Assembly (NCBI RefSeq): GCF_002531725.1
Contig: NZ_NWSQ01000014.1
Span: 1-64,000 of the forward strand
Direction of reading: 5' to 3'
Length of the DNA stretch: 64,000 bases
Origin: Rhizobium sp. L43
GTDB lineage: Bacteria > Pseudomonadota > Alphaproteobacteria > Rhizobiales > Rhizobiaceae
Notes under the pieces: model-generated
What the model saw: the letters and a program-made list of their open reading frames with translations, nothing else
The model's database searches: none
Told to the model about the DNA's origin: nothing
Shown: piece after piece, positions 48,690 to 60,056 of the stretch
Position numbering within the stretch: position 1 is the stretch's first letter
How the letters are laid out: each line of letters opens with the position of its first letter
Made by a program: the position numbers and the translations under genes

Positions 48690-50510
48690 ATGTCCGCTCA
48701 CGCACGTATTTCTGCGATCACCGATCGCATTGTCGAACGCTCGAAGCCATCTCGCGAGCGCTACCTGGAACGCCTGCGCGCCGCCGCATCCAAGGGTGTG
48801 GCCCGTTCGGTACTCGGCTGCGCCAACCTTGCCCACGGCTTCGCGGTCTGTTCCCCCGCCGAGAAGGATGCGCTCGCCGGTGACCGCATCGCCAATCTCG
48901 GCATCATCACCGCCTATAACGACATGCTCTCGGCCCATCAGCCGTTCGAGACCTATCCGGCGATCATCCGCGAAGCGGCCGCCGAGGCAGGTGGCGTGGC
49001 GCAGGTGGCAGGCGGCGTGCCGGCCATGTGCGACGGCGTTACCCAGGGACAGCCGGGCATGGAACTTTCGCTGTTCTCGCGCGATCTGATCGCCATGTCG
49101 GCAGGTGTCGGCCTGTCGCACAACATGTTCGATGCCGCCCTCTTCCTCGGCGTCTGCGACAAGATCGTGCCGGGCCTCGTCATCGCGGCGCTCTCCTTCG
49201 GGCACCTGCCGTCGATCTTCGTTCCGGCCGGTCCGATGACGACAGGTCTTCCGAACGACGAGAAGTCGCGCGTGCGCCAGCTCTTTGCCGAGGGCAAGGT
49301 CGGCCGCGCCGAACTGCTCGAGGCGGAATCGAAATCCTATCACGGCCCCGGCACCTGCACCTTCTACGGCACCGCCAATTCCAACCAGATGCTGATGGAG
49401 ATCATGGGCTTCCATATGCCCGGCTCCTCCTTCATCAATCCCGGCACACCGCTGCGCGAAGCGTTGACGCGCGAAGCCGCCAAGCGGGCGCTGGCGATCA
49501 CCGCGCTCGGCAACGAATTCACCCCGGCGGGCGAGATGATCGACGAGCGCTCCGTTGTCAACGGCGTCGTCGGCCTGCATGCGACCGGCGGCTCGACCAA
49601 CCATACGCTGCACCTCGTCGCCATGGCGCGGGCGGCCGGCATCCATCTTACCTGGCAGGACATTGCCGAGCTTTCGGAAGTGGTGCCGCTGCTCGCCCGC
49701 GTCTATCCGAACGGGCTTGCCGACGTGAACCATTTCCAGGCGGCCGGCGGCATGGGCTTCCTGATCAAGGAGCTCCTGAAGCACGGCCTGGTGCATGACG
49801 ATGTGCGCACCGTCTTCGGCCAGGGCCTCCAAGCCTATACGGTCGATGCCCGCCTCGGCGAAAAGGGCGGCGTCCTGCGCGAGCCGTCGCCTGACAAGAG
49901 CCACGATCCGAAGGTGCTCTCCAGCATCGAAACGCCGTTCCAGGCGAATGGCGGGCTGAAGATGCTGCGCGGCAATCTCGGCAAGGCTGTTATCAAGATC
50001 TCGGCCGTCAAGCCGGAGCGTCACATCATCGAGGCGCCGGCAATCATCTTCCACAGCCAGCAGGAACTGCAGGACGCTTTCAAGGAAGGCAAGCTCAACC
50101 GCGATTTCATCGCCGTCGTGCGCTTCCAGGGCCCGAAGGCGAACGGCATGCCGGAGCTGCACAAGCTGACCCCGCCGCTCGGCGTGCTGCAGGACCGCGG
50201 TTTTCGCGTGGCGCTGCTGACCGATGGGCGCATGTCCGGCGCATCCGGCAAGGTGCCGGCCGCGATCCACGTCACCCCGGAAGCGGTCGACGGCGGCCCG
50301 ATCGCCCGCATCCGCGACGGCGACATCATTCGCCTCGATGCGATCAAGGGCACGCTCGAGCTGCTCGTCGATGCTGCCGACTTGGCCGAGCGCGAACCAG
50401 TGACCGTCGATCTCTCCGACAATGAATTCGGCATGGGCCGCGAGCTCTTCGCGCCGTTCCGCCGCGCCGTCGGCGCTTCGGATCAGGGGGCCAGCGTGCT
50501 CTTCCACTGA
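48690..50510 (+). CDS. edd: Phosphogluconate dehydratase
   Basis: The 606-residue protein belongs to the IlvD/Edd family of Fe-S dehydratases: [60 protein letters not shown] and [20 protein letters not shown]. It turns 6-phosphogluconate into KDPG. No eda aldolase is adjacent. It probably also receives gluconate-derived substrate from the gluconokinase encoded at 8.4-9.0 kb. Confidence 0.95.
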   Translation: MSAHARISAITDRIVERSKPSRERYLERLRAAASKGVARSVLGCANLAHGFAVCSPAEKDALAGDRIANLGIITAYNDMLSAHQPFETYPAIIREAAAEAGGVAQVAGGVPAMCDGVTQGQPGMELSLFSRDLIAMSAGVGLSHNMFDAALFLGVCDKIVPGLVIAALSFGHLPSIFVPAGPMTTGLPNDEKSRVRQLFAEGKVGRAELLEAESKSYHGPGTCTFYGTANSNQMLMEIMGFHMPGSSFINPGTPLREALTREAAKRALAITALGNEFTPAGEMIDERSVVNGVVGLHATGGSTNHTLHLVAMARAAGIHLTWQDIAELSEVVPLLARVYPNGLADVNHFQAAGGMGFLIKELLKHGLVHDDVRTVFGQGLQAYTVDARLGEKGGVLREPSPDKSHDPKVLSSIETPFQANGGLKMLRGNLGKAVIKISAVKPERHIIEAPAIIFHSQQELQDAFKEGKLNRDFIAVVRFQGPKANGMPELHKLTPPLGVLQDRGFRVALLTDGRMSGASGKVPAAIHVTPEAVDGGPIARIRDGDIIRLDAIKGTLELLVDAADLAEREPVTVDLSDNEFGMGRELFAPFRRAVGASDQGASVLFH

Positions 50511-50523
50511 GCATAGACGCTCC

Positions 50524-50562
50524 AGAGCGGTTCAGCTTTTAACGGAAGTGCAGAACCGCTCT
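50524..50562 (+). terminator. Terminator after edd, within a Rhizobium-type repeat
   Basis: AGAGCGGTTC and GAACCGCTCT form a perfect 10-bp stem around a 19-base loop, followed by ATCCTTTTGTTTTT. The sequence continues ACGCAATTCC, the same core as the element at 28316. It fits a rho-independent terminator that is part of a dispersed repeat. Confidence 0.8.
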
Positions 50563-50595
50563 ATCCTTTTGTTTTTACGCAATTCCCGGCAAACA

Positions 50596-50632
50596 AAAAC
50601 CCGCGGAGCGCGCGCAGCACCCCGCGGGTTTT
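50596..50632 (-). terminator. Terminator of the PilZ-like gene
   Basis: AAAACCCGCGG and CCGCGGGTTTT form an 11-bp stem; the minus strand continues TTTTTGTTT. It is 24 bases after the stop of the gene at 50656-51069 and back-to-back with the edd terminator. Confidence 0.8.
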
Positions 50633-50655
50633 CCGTATCAGTCCCGTGCGATCCG

Positions 50656-51069
50656 TCAGGCGCGGATATCGAGCACGTAGTCGCGATGCGCCGGGTGGGT
50701 GCTGTAGACGAAGATCTTGTTCAGCTCCTTCTGCGTCAGCAGGCGCAGGAAGCGGACTTCGATCGTGTTGTTGGCGTTGACCTTCATCAGCAGGCAGCCG
50801 ACCTTGGTGATGCGGGCATCCGGAATATCCAGATAGAACTGCTTCGGCAGGTTGAACTGGGTCAGGATCGCCAGTGTCGCGCTGCTCATCGAAATCCGGA
50901 CAATGTCGCAGCGGCGCGAAGCCGCGTGCATGACGCCCTTTTCCGTATATTCGATGCGCGCGGCATTCATCGTGTCCTCCATCTTGAACCGCGCCTCGCG
51001 GTCATACATGAAGGATTCTTCCTTGCTCAGGAAATGAGATTTTGGCTGTGACGGATTGGAAGCGGCCAC
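50656..51069 (-). CDS. Small PilZ-like protein
   Basis: The 137-residue protein starts at a GTG (51069) with GAGGGGG upstream; an ATG 20 codons later with AAGGAAG before it is an alternative. The second half, ASRRCDIVRISMSSATLAIL...FYLDIPDARITKVGCLLMKV, resembles a short PilZ beta-barrel, although the full RxxxR c-di-GMP signature is not clear. It could also be a degenerate relative that no longer binds the messenger. It sits between the edd terminator and the agl operon. Confidence 0.55.
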   Translation of the reverse strand: MAASNPSQPKSHFLSKEESFMYDREARFKMEDTMNAARIEYTEKGVMHAASRRCDIVRISMSSATLAILTQFNLPKQFYLDIPDARITKVGCLLMKVNANNTIEVRFLRLLTQKELNKIFVYSTHPAHRDYVLDIRA

Positions 51070-51185
51070 GTGCTTATCCCCCTCATAAATTGACTGGGAA
51101 AAGGTAGCAGCCGATCTTTAACAGAAAGTGAGAATCCGGCCCGCCGCGGACAATTCTTGGGATGACCACCCCAAAAATGGCCGCC

Positions 51186-52274
<1,089 letters not shown>

Positions 52275-52295
52275 GTCTCTCTCCCCTGCTGATCC

Positions 52296-53948
52296 TTAAG
52301 CGAGACGGGCGAAATACGCCCCCCAGGCCGGAATATCGATCTTGTCGCCATAGTTGTTGCTGATAAAGCCATGCCCCGTCAACGCCTGCCATTCTCCCGC
52401 AGGCAGGGTGACGCCTGTTTCGGCCGGGCTCATGTTGAAGATGCAGAGCAGCTTCTCATTGCCGTATTCGCGGGTGAAGACCAGCGTATCGCCCTCAGTC
52501 TCCTCGAATTCGATCTCGCCCTTGGCAAAAGCCGGGTGCAGCTTGCGGAAGGCGATGAAGCGGCGATAGTGCTCCAGCACCGAAGCCTCGTCGCCCTGCT
52601 GGACGCTGACGGCGCGCAGGATATGCTCGACCGGCACCGGCAGCCAGGGCTTGACTGTCGAGAAACCGCCCTGGGCGACCTGGCTGTCCCAGACCATCGG
52701 GGTGCGGCAGCCGTCGCGGCCCTTGAATTCCGGCCAGAACTGGATGCCATAGGGATCCTGCAGATCCTGATAGGCGAGATCGGCCTCGGTCAGCGCCAGT
52801 TCCTCGCCCTGATAAAGGCAGACGGAGCCGCGCAGCGTCATCAGCAGCGAGGCATAGAGCTTGGCGAAGGCGTCGTGATCGGCGACCAGCCCGCCCCAGC
52901 GGCTGACATGGCGCATGACGTCGTGATTGGAGAAGGCCCAGCAGGCCCAGCCGTCGGGTGCGGCGGCTTCGAAATCCTCCATCACCTCCTCGACGCGCTC
53001 CGGCGTCAGCGGATCGGGCGCCAGGAACTCGAAGGCATAACACATATGCATCTTGTCGTTGCCGGAGGTGTACTCGCCGACGATTTCGAGACCACGCTGG
53101 CTGTCGCCGACTTCGCCGACGGCGGCAATCGCCGGGAATTCCTCGAGAACGGCGCGGAAGCGCTTCAGGAAGGCAAGGTTCTCCGGCCGGTTCTTGTCGT
53201 AGACATGCTCCTGGAAATTATAGGGATTGACCGCCGGCGCCGTCGAGGCGTTGCGCCGCTCGGGAGCAAGGGCGGGATTGTCGCGCAGCAACGGATCGTG
53301 GAAATAGAAATTGATGGTGTCGAGGCGGAAGCCGTCGACGCCGCGGTTCAGCCAGAAACGCACGACATCGAGCAGACGATCCTGCACTTCCGGATTATGC
53401 AGGTTCATATCCGGCTGCGAGGTCAGGAAATTGTGCAGGTAATATTGCATGCGCGTCGGATCCCACGCCCATGCCGAGCCGCCGAAAATCGACAGCCAAT
53501 TGTTCGGCGGCGTACCGTCCGGCTTGGCGTCGGCCCAGACATACCAGTCGGCCTTGGCGTTGGTCTTGCTGGAGCGGCTCTGCACGAACCAGGGATGCTG
53601 ATCCGACGAGTGAGAGATGACGAGGTCGATCATCACGCGGATGCCGAGGCGATGGGCCTCAGCGATCATCGTGTCGAAATCCACCAGCGTGCCGAAGATC
53701 GAATCGACATTCTCGTAGTCGGAAACGTCATAACCGAAATCGCGCATCGGCGAGGTGAAGAAGGGCGAGATCCAGATCGCATCGACGCCGAGGCTTGCCA
53801 CATGCGGCAGGCGGGCGGTGATGCCCTTCAGGTCGCCGATGCCGTCACCGTTCGAATCCTGGTAGGAGCGCGGGTAGATCTGATAGATCACCGCGCCGCG
53901 CCACCAGTCCTTGTCGGGGGTCGAGATCGATTGGGAAGCCACGTTCAT
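52296..53948 (-). CDS. aglA: Alpha-glucosidase (GH13)
   Basis: The 550-residue enzyme is GH13: VDAIWISPFFTSPMRDFGYD, RVMIDLVISHSS, nucleophile Asp210 in GFRLDT, acid Glu279 in AVGEVGD, and Asp343 in FSNHDVM. It lacks a signal peptide, so it hydrolyses imported alpha-glucosides in the cytoplasm and yields glucose for phosphorylation and the nearby zwf-pgl-edd route. It is encoded between aglG and aglK as in Sinorhizobium. Confidence 0.93.
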   Translation of the reverse strand: MNVASQSISTPDKDWWRGAVIYQIYPRSYQDSNGDGIGDLKGITARLPHVASLGVDAIWISPFFTSPMRDFGYDVSDYENVDSIFGTLVDFDTMIAEAHRLGIRVMIDLVISHSSDQHPWFVQSRSSKTNAKADWYVWADAKPDGTPPNNWLSIFGGSAWAWDPTRMQYYLHNFLTSQPDMNLHNPEVQDRLLDVVRFWLNRGVDGFRLDTINFYFHDPLLRDNPALAPERRNASTAPAVNPYNFQEHVYDKNRPENLAFLKRFRAVLEEFPAIAAVGEVGDSQRGLEIVGEYTSGNDKMHMCYAFEFLAPDPLTPERVEEVMEDFEAAAPDGWACWAFSNHDVMRHVSRWGGLVADHDAFAKLYASLLMTLRGSVCLYQGEELALTEADLAYQDLQDPYGIQFWPEFKGRDGCRTPMVWDSQVAQGGFSTVKPWLPVPVEHILRAVSVQQGDEASVLEHYRRFIAFRKLHPAFAKGEIEFEETEGDTLVFTREYGNEKLLCIFNMSPAETGVTLPAGEWQALTGHGFISNNYGDKIDIPAWGAYFARLA

Positions 53949-53982
53949 GGAATATCCTGTTTGAAGTCACGTTTGCGAATGG

Positions 53983-55146
53983 TCAGCCTCCCTTGACCGA
54001 ACCGGCCAGCAGGCCGCGCACCAGATAACGCTGCAGCCCGAAGAAGACGAGCAGCGGCACGATGATGGTGACGAAGGCCGACGCCGTCAAAATCTCCCAA
54101 TTGCCGCCGCGCGAGCCGAGCAGCGCGTTCAGGCTGCCGGTCAGCACGAGGTGGTCCTTGTCGGTGCCGAGGAAGACCATAGCGACGAGCAGGTCGTTCC
54201 ACACCCACAGGAACTGGAAGATGGCGAAGGAGGCGAGTGCCGGGAAGGACAGAGGCAAAACGATGCGGGTAAAGATCTCGAAGTCGCTGGCGCCGTCGAC
54301 GCGGGCGGATTCGATGATCTCTTTCGGCAGGCCGGCGATATAGGCCCGCAGGAGATAGATGGCGAGCGGCATGCCGAAGGCAGTGTGGGCCAGCCAGATG
54401 CCGGGATAGGTCTTCGACGGTTCGCCGAGCAGGTTGCCGATCTCGTTATAGAGGCGCAGCAGCGGGATCAGCGACATCTGCAGCGGCACGACGATCAAGC
54501 CGACGACCAGCGCAATCAAAAGGGCCCGGCCGGGAAACTCCATCCAGCTGAGCGCATAGGCGGCGAAAGCGGCGATCAGGATCGGGATGATCGTCGCCGG
54601 GATCGTCACGGTCAGCGAGTTGATGAAGGACTGGCCGATGCCCTCGCCTGTGAGAACGGTCTTATAGTTCTGCATAGTGAATTCCGGCGGCGCCGAGACG
54701 GAGGCATAGATGCGCCGTGGGCGTTCGTCGGGCGAAAAGGCGGCGTTCTTGACATAGCGGTAGCTGCCGTCGCTGTTGATCTGCAGGGTTTCGCCGTCGC
54801 CGAGATCGGCGGTCTCGCCGGCCTTATAGGCGGCGGGCTGCTGCACGCGGTTGCCGAAGGCCTTCACCGAGCGGCCGGTCTGGCCTTCCAGCACGTTGCC
54901 AGCAATAACATAGGCTGCACCTTCCTGCTGCTGCTGGTCCGGCGTGCCCAAGCGGACGGCGACGGTCTGCGTCGAACCGACGAAGGCCGTCCACCAGCCG
55001 GAGACGACGATCTGGTCCTTGTCGCGCAGGGCGCTGACGAAGATGCCGAGCGTCGGGATCAGCCAGATGATGACGATCAGCAGAACGGCGGCGTGAACGA
55101 AGAGGCGGGCGGGGCCGATCTTGAAGTAACTTCCGGCAGCGGTCAT
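53983..55146 (-). CDS. aglG: Alpha-glucoside ABC transporter permease AglG
   Basis: The 387-residue permease has an N-terminal helix, an unusual periplasmic insertion of about 120 residues (roughly 50-170), and the MalG-type domain with the loop IIESARVDGASDFEIFTRIVLPLS. It forms the channel with AglF. Its start is one base after the aglF stop. It is longer than MalG-type proteins because of the insertion, which occurs in AglG of rhizobia. Confidence 0.9.
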   Translation of the reverse strand: MTAAGSYFKIGPARLFVHAAVLLIVIIWLIPTLGIFVSALRDKDQIVVSGWWTAFVGSTQTVAVRLGTPDQQQQEGAAYVIAGNVLEGQTGRSVKAFGNRVQQPAAYKAGETADLGDGETLQINSDGSYRYVKNAAFSPDERPRRIYASVSAPPEFTMQNYKTVLTGEGIGQSFINSLTVTIPATIIPILIAAFAAYALSWMEFPGRALLIALVVGLIVVPLQMSLIPLLRLYNEIGNLLGEPSKTYPGIWLAHTAFGMPLAIYLLRAYIAGLPKEIIESARVDGASDFEIFTRIVLPLSFPALASFAIFQFLWVWNDLLVAMVFLGTDKDHLVLTGSLNALLGSRGGNWEILTASAFVTIIVPLLVFFGLQRYLVRGLLAGSVKGG

Positions 55147-55147
55147 C

Positions 55148-56161
55148 TCAGTGGCCCTTCAGTTCGCGGTTGGCGCGGCGCACGTTCCAGACCATGATCG
55201 GCGTGACGGCGAGCATGATGATGATGGCGATGACGGCGCTTCGGCCGGAATCGCCGCCGCCGCGGAACATCCAGTCGAACATCAGGTTGGCCAGCACCAT
55301 CGTCTGCCACTGGCCGTTGGTCATGGTCAGCACGATGTCGAAGACCTTGAGGACGAGGATGGTGATCGTCGTCCAGACGACGGCGATCGAGCCCCAGACC
55401 TGCGGCACCATGATGCGCCAGAAGATCTGCCAGCCATTGGCGCCGTCGATGACGGCGGCCTCGATCGTCTCCTCGGGAATGCCGCGAAGCGCGGCCGACA
55501 GGATGACCATGGCAAAACCGGTCTGGATCCAGATCAGGATGACCATCAGGAAGAAGTTGTTCCAGAAGGGAACGGAGATCCACACTTCTGGCGTGCCGCC
55601 GAAGGTCTGGACGATGGCGTTCAGCAGGCCGATCTGGACGTCGTTGCCGCCGCGATATTCATAGATGAACTTCCAGATGACCGAGGCGCCGACGAAGGAG
55701 ATCGCCATCGGCATGAAGACGATGCTCTTGGCGATATTGCCCCACCAGATGCGATCGGTCATCACAGCGATGACGAGGCCGAAGAAGGTGCAGGCGGCCG
55801 GCACGACGGCGAGCCAGAGAATGTTGTTGAAGATCGACTGACGGAATTCGCGGTCGTTCAAGGCCCACAGGTAGTTCGTCGCGCCGACGAACTGATTGCC
55901 CGACCGGTCGTAGAAGGACAGGATGAAGGTCGCAACGACGGGATAGACGAGATAGACGATGAGCAGGAAGAGCGCCGGGCCGATGAACAACCACGGCCGG
56001 ATCAGCGCGCGGCGGTTGAGATTGCGCGATGCGGCGCGGATGTCGCCATCCTTCACCGGCAGAGCCAGATCCAGGATCTTGTTCGAAAAATAGAAATAGG
56101 CCGAGCACGCGATAACGGCCCCGACCACGACGCCCAAAGCGGACACAATCTGCAACAGCAT
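55148..56161 (-). CDS. aglF: Alpha-glucoside ABC transporter permease AglF
   Basis: The 337-residue permease has seven to eight membrane segments with the extra N-terminal pair (LQIVSALGVVVGAVIACSAYF; PWLFIGPALFLLIVYLVYPVV) and the loop IEAAVIDGANGWQIFWRIMVPQ. It pairs with AglG. It follows aglE after 186 bases that hold a strong hairpin. Confidence 0.9.
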   Translation of the reverse strand: MLLQIVSALGVVVGAVIACSAYFYFSNKILDLALPVKDGDIRAASRNLNRRALIRPWLFIGPALFLLIVYLVYPVVATFILSFYDRSGNQFVGATNYLWALNDREFRQSIFNNILWLAVVPAACTFFGLVIAVMTDRIWWGNIAKSIVFMPMAISFVGASVIWKFIYEYRGGNDVQIGLLNAIVQTFGGTPEVWISVPFWNNFFLMVILIWIQTGFAMVILSAALRGIPEETIEAAVIDGANGWQIFWRIMVPQVWGSIAVVWTTITILVLKVFDIVLTMTNGQWQTMVLANLMFDWMFRGGGDSGRSAVIAIIIMLAVTPIMVWNVRRANRELKGH

Positions 56162-56312
56162 TTCGTCCCTCCCCTGCTTCCCCTGATCTTATCCCGACCG
56201 GTTTTTATGCTGACGGGTCAGCGCCGGTCATCGTCAATCTATTCGCATTGCCCCAACACAATACAGCCTGCGATGGCCGGACTCTTGGCGAGCCCGGCCA
56301 GTCATGCAAGCC

Positions 56313-56336
56313 ATGCCGCCGGCACGCCGGCGGCAT
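56313..56336 (-). terminator. Intercistronic hairpin between aglE and aglF
   Basis: ATGCCGCCGGC and GCCGGCGGCAT form a perfect 11-bp stem with only AC between the arms. No U-tract follows. It begins 11 bases after the aglE stop, the same design as after dppA and potF. Confidence 0.7.
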
Positions 56337-56347
56337 CATTTTGACGA

Positions 56348-57709
56348 TTACTTGATGCCGTCCCAGGCGCTCTGGATTTCGCCGGCAGCCTCTTCGGCCG
56401 ACTTGCCGCCGACGAAATCGACCATCCCGGTCCAGAAGGCGCCGGCGCCGATTTTGCCCGGCATCAGGTCGGAACCGTCGAAGCGGAAGGTGGTGGCCGA
56501 GGTCAGGATCTCGCCTTCCTTCTTCATCTGCGGGTTGGCATAGGCCTCGGTGCTGACGCCCTTATACGGGGTCAGGAAGCTCGACTGCGCCATCCAGACC
56601 TCATGGGCGATCGGGGTCTTCAGGAAGTCGATGAAGGCGCGGGCCGTCTTCGAGTCCTTGGCGATCGAGACGAGCGTGCCGGCGCCGAGCACCGGCTTGC
56701 CGAGTTCGGGATGCGAAGCATAGGTCGGCATGTAGAAGAAGTCGGCATCCTGGCCGAGTTTCGTGCCCTCGGGGAAGAAGCTCGGGATGAACGAGGCCTG
56801 GTGGTGCATGTAGCACTTCGGCGGAACGGAGAAGAGGCCCTTCGGGCTATCGCGGAAATCGGTCGAGGCCACGGCCGCGACGCCGCCATTGACGTATTTC
56901 TCGTTCTTGGCGAACTTGCCGAATTCGTCGATCGCGGCGACGACGGCCGGATCAGTGAATTTCAGCTCGTTGGTCGTCCATTTGTCATAGGCTTCCGGCG
57001 GCTGCATGCGCAGCATGAGGTCCTCGACCCAGTCGGTCGCCGGCCAGCCGGTGGCGCCGCCGGAACCGAGACCGATGCACCAGGGAACGCCGCCATCCTT
57101 GACGATCTGGTCGGTCAGGGCGTGCAGTTCTTCCATGGTCGTCGGGATCTTGTAGCCGGCTTCCTCGAAGTTCTCCGGAACATACCAGACCAGCGATTTC
57201 ACGTCGGCCTTGTAAGGGAAGGCATAGAAGGCGTCCTTGCCGTCCTTGCCCTTGTAGGTGCCGTATCCGACCCAGCTGTCGCCGGCGCCGTAATTGTTCT
57301 TGATCCACTTGGAGTTGTCATCGCCGAGCGGCGTCAGGAAGCCCTTGCTGGCGAGATCGGCGAGCAGGCCCGGCTGCGGCAGAACGGCAATGTTCGGCGG
57401 CGAGCCTGCCTGGGTATCGATGACGATCTGCTGTTCGTAGTTTTCGGAAGAGGAATATTTGACATCGATGCCGGTGGCTTCGGTGAAATAGGCAAGAACG
57501 CTCTGGAAGAACGCCTCGTCCTCGCCGCGCCACGGCCCGAAGATCGTCAGCGGCTGGCCCTTCAGATCGGCATGCGCAGCCTTGAATTCGTCATAGCTCT
57601 TCCAGTTGAACTTGGCATCCTGTCCCGGGGGAAATTTCAAATCGGCCGCGGACGCAGCGCCGGCAAAAAGCGCTGCCGCGGCAACGCCCATCAAAAATGA
57701 CTTTTTCAT
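56348..57709 (-). CDS. aglE: Alpha-glucoside-binding periplasmic protein AglE
   Basis: The 453-residue protein has a signal peptide (SFLMGVAAAALFAGAASAAD) and an extracellular solute-binding fold (QPLTIFGPWRGEDEAFFQSV; TGIDVKYSSSENYEQQIV; PWCIGLGSGGATGWPATDW). It binds sucrose, maltose or trehalose class sugars in Sinorhizobium. It is first in aglEFGAK and diverges from aglR across 297 bases with two operators. Confidence 0.92.
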   Translation of the reverse strand: MKKSFLMGVAAAALFAGAASAADLKFPPGQDAKFNWKSYDEFKAAHADLKGQPLTIFGPWRGEDEAFFQSVLAYFTEATGIDVKYSSSENYEQQIVIDTQAGSPPNIAVLPQPGLLADLASKGFLTPLGDDNSKWIKNNYGAGDSWVGYGTYKGKDGKDAFYAFPYKADVKSLVWYVPENFEEAGYKIPTTMEELHALTDQIVKDGGVPWCIGLGSGGATGWPATDWVEDLMLRMQPPEAYDKWTTNELKFTDPAVVAAIDEFGKFAKNEKYVNGGVAAVASTDFRDSPKGLFSVPPKCYMHHQASFIPSFFPEGTKLGQDADFFYMPTYASHPELGKPVLGAGTLVSIAKDSKTARAFIDFLKTPIAHEVWMAQSSFLTPYKGVSTEAYANPQMKKEGEILTSATTFRFDGSDLMPGKIGAGAFWTGMVDFVGGKSAEEAAGEIQSAWDGIK

Positions 57710-57764
57710 GTGATCATCCTCCCATCACAATCCCAACCGCGCCGAATTCCCTTAAAAAGAAATT

Positions 57765-57778
57765 TCAAAGCGCTTTGA
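57765..57778. promoter_or_regulatory. AglR operator 1 (proximal to aglE)
   Basis: TCAAAGCGCTTTGA is a perfect 14-bp palindrome with the central CG of LacI-family operators, about 55 bases upstream of aglE. Confidence 0.75.
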
Positions 57779-57926
57779 CACTCAACTCATTTCACTTTCG
57801 GTGGAATGAAGTCAAGTCATTTCGCGAAAACCGGCTGTGAACACGGCTGTTATCGCGGCGCAGCAACGCCTATCGGGAAATATGGAGCGATTTTTCTTGA
57901 GTCAAGCGCGCCAAATGCTACATAAT

Positions 57927-57940
57927 TGAAAGCGCTTTGG
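57927..57940. promoter_or_regulatory. AglR operator 2 (proximal to aglR)
   Basis: TGAAAGCGCTTTGG has a perfect AAAGCGCTTT core, 66 bases before aglR. Its centre lies 162 bases from that of operator 1, which would allow looping between the divergent promoters. Confidence 0.72.
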
Positions 57941-58006
57941 ATGCCACTGGGAGGCGGCGGGCCTTTTCAAGACGGCTGCAGAGCGGGCCGGGAGGAAGCA
58001 TAGCAG

Positions 58007-59032
58007 GTGAATCTCAAACAGCTATCGGAATTGCTGGGGCTGTCGCAGACGACGGTGAGCCGAGCGCTCAACGGCTATCCCGAGGTCAACGAGGCGACCC
58101 GGGAGCGCGTGCTTCAGGCTGTCAAGGAAACCGGGTACCGGCCGAACAAGGCGGCGCAGCGGCTGGCGACCGGCAAGGCAGGCTCGATCGGCCTCGTCAT
58201 GCCGACGGCGCCCGGCCACCAGTCCGACGTGCATTTCGGCGAATTCCTGGCCGGGCTCGGCGAAGAGGCCGTGCGCCACGACTTCCATTTCGTCATCATG
58301 CCGGCCGACCCGGATGACGAGGTGGCCGCACTCCGGCGCCTGGCGATCAGCGGCAATGTCGACGCCCTGTTCGTCGCCTATATGCGTGGCCACGATCCGC
58401 GCCTTCCCATGCTGAAATCGCTCTCCATGCCCTATGTCGTGCATGGCCGCTCCTTCGGGGCGGAGCCGGATTATCCCTATCTCGACATCGACAATGAAGG
58501 CGCCTTCTACGATGCGACGCGGCTGTTGCTGCAACTCGGCCATACGCGCTTTGCGCTGATGAACGGGCCAATGCATCTCGATTTCGCCATCCGCCGGAGG
58601 AACGGCGTCATCTCGGCGCTGGCCGAGCGCGGGCTGGCGCTCGATGAGGGTTGCATCAGCCACGCGCTGATGACGGACGAGCAAGGCCTGCTGGCGATGG
58701 AACACTTCCTGCAGCTGCCGGAGCGGCCGACGGCGATCCTCTGCTCCAGCACGGTGCTGGCGCTCGGCGCAATCCGCGCGGTCAACCAGGCGGGATTGCG
58801 GCTCGGCGAGGATATTTCGCTGATCGCCCATGACGACGTGCTGCCGCTGTTGAAGCCGGAAAATTTCTCGGTGCCGCTGACGACGACACGCTCCTCGCTG
58901 CGGGCCGCCGGTGTGCGCATCGCCCAGCGGCTGATCGGCACTGTGAAGCAGGCCGGCCCCTTCCCCGACCAGGAGCTGTGGAAGACCGAGCTGATCGTCA
59001 GGGCCTCGACCGGCCCTGCTCCACAGGCTTAA
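58007..59032 (+). CDS. aglR: LacI-family repressor of alpha-glucoside genes
   Basis: The 341-residue regulator starts at GTG 58007 (GGAGG 11 bases before). It has the LacI HTH (NLKQLSELLGLSQTTVSRALNGYPEVNEATRERV) and hinge RPNKAAQRLATGKAGSIG, then a sugar-binding domain ending PLTTTRSSLRAAGVRIAQRL. It likely represses aglEFGAK and itself until an alpha-glucoside is present. The HTH residues match operators with AAAGCGCTTT. Confidence 0.9.
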   Translation: MNLKQLSELLGLSQTTVSRALNGYPEVNEATRERVLQAVKETGYRPNKAAQRLATGKAGSIGLVMPTAPGHQSDVHFGEFLAGLGEEAVRHDFHFVIMPADPDDEVAALRRLAISGNVDALFVAYMRGHDPRLPMLKSLSMPYVVHGRSFGAEPDYPYLDIDNEGAFYDATRLLLQLGHTRFALMNGPMHLDFAIRRRNGVISALAERGLALDEGCISHALMTDEQGLLAMEHFLQLPERPTAILCSSTVLALGAIRAVNQAGLRLGEDISLIAHDDVLPLLKPENFSVPLTTTRSSLRAAGVRIAQRLIGTVKQAGPFPDQELWKTELIVRASTGPAPQA

Positions 59033-59036
59033 GCAG

Positions 59037-59936
59037 TTAAAACTGCGGCGGGGTCTGCCCTGCCGCGCGATGGGCGGCGATAACAGTGTTGGCCATCAGC
59101 ATGGCGATGGTCATCGGGCCGACGCCGCCGGGCACCGGGGTAATGGTGCTGGCGACCTCGACGACTTCCCGGAAGGCAACATCGCCGACGAGCCGGGTCT
59201 TGCCTTCGCCCTTGTCGGGAGCCGGCACGCGATTGATGCCGACATCGATGACCGTCGCGCCCGGCTTGACCCAATCGGCCCGGACCATCTCCGGCCGACC
59301 GACGGCGGCGACCAGAATATCGGCGTTGCGGCAGACTTCGGCGAGGTTCTTCGTTCTGGAATGCGCGATCGTCACCGTCGCATTGGCGTTCAGCAGCAAT
59401 TGCGCCATCGGCTTGCCGAACAGGTTGGAGCGACCGATGACGACGGCATTGAGGCCGGAGAGATCCTCGCCATGGGTGCGGCGGACGAAGACCATGGCGC
59501 CGGCCGGCGTGCAGGAGACCAGACCGGTCTTCAGGTCGCCGGTGGCGAGCTTGCCGGCATTGACGACGCTGAGGCCGTCGACATCCTTTTCCGGCAGGAT
59601 CGACTGGATGATCGGCTCGCTGTCGAGCGGCTTCGGCAGCGGCAACTGCACCAGGATGCCGTGGATCGACGGATCGGCATTGAGGGTGGCGACGAGGGCG
59701 GCCAGATCCTCCTGCCTGGTCTCGGCCGGCAGCGTGTGCTGGACCGACTTGAAACCGCATTCCTTGGCCATGCGGCCCTTGGAGCCGACATAGGCGTGGC
59801 TGGCCGGATCGTCGCCGACGATGACGACCGCCAGGCCCGTCGTGACGCCGCTGCTCTTTTCCAGCGCTGCCGTCGCACTCTTGACCGTCTGAATGACCGA
59901 TGCAGCTACGTTCTTGCCGTCGATTACTGTCGTCAC
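59037..59936 (-). CDS. folD: Bifunctional methylenetetrahydrofolate dehydrogenase/cyclohydrolase
   Basis: The 299-residue enzyme starts at GTG 59936 (GGAGAGACGC upstream); an ATG 9 codons earlier has no ribosome site. It has [21 protein letters not shown] with the catalytic Lys, [26 protein letters not shown] and [19 protein letters not shown]. It interconverts methylene- and formyl-tetrahydrofolate. The length fits rhizobial FolD. It is convergent with aglR, with stops four bases apart. Confidence 0.95.
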   Translation of the reverse strand: MTTVIDGKNVAASVIQTVKSATAALEKSSGVTTGLAVVIVGDDPASHAYVGSKGRMAKECGFKSVQHTLPAETRQEDLAALVATLNADPSIHGILVQLPLPKPLDSEPIIQSILPEKDVDGLSVVNAGKLATGDLKTGLVSCTPAGAMVFVRRTHGEDLSGLNAVVIGRSNLFGKPMAQLLLNANATVTIAHSRTKNLAEVCRNADILVAAVGRPEMVRADWVKPGATVIDVGINRVPAPDKGEGKTRLVGDVAFREVVEVASTITPVPGGVGPMTIAMLMANTVIAAHRAAGQTPPQF

Positions 59937-60056
59937 GCGTCTCTCCGCCCTGTTTCGCCTCAATCTATGGATAGCCGGCGAGCGTCAAATGCCCGCTAAC
60001 GCCCTATCCTGTCGGAAAGCAGCAAGGCAATATCAAAAATGCAAGGAAATGCTCGT

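Noticed and set aside
48597-50507. A 636-codon minus-strand frame over edd
   Set aside because: The plus strand encodes an unmistakable phosphogluconate dehydratase; the antisense frame has no motifs.
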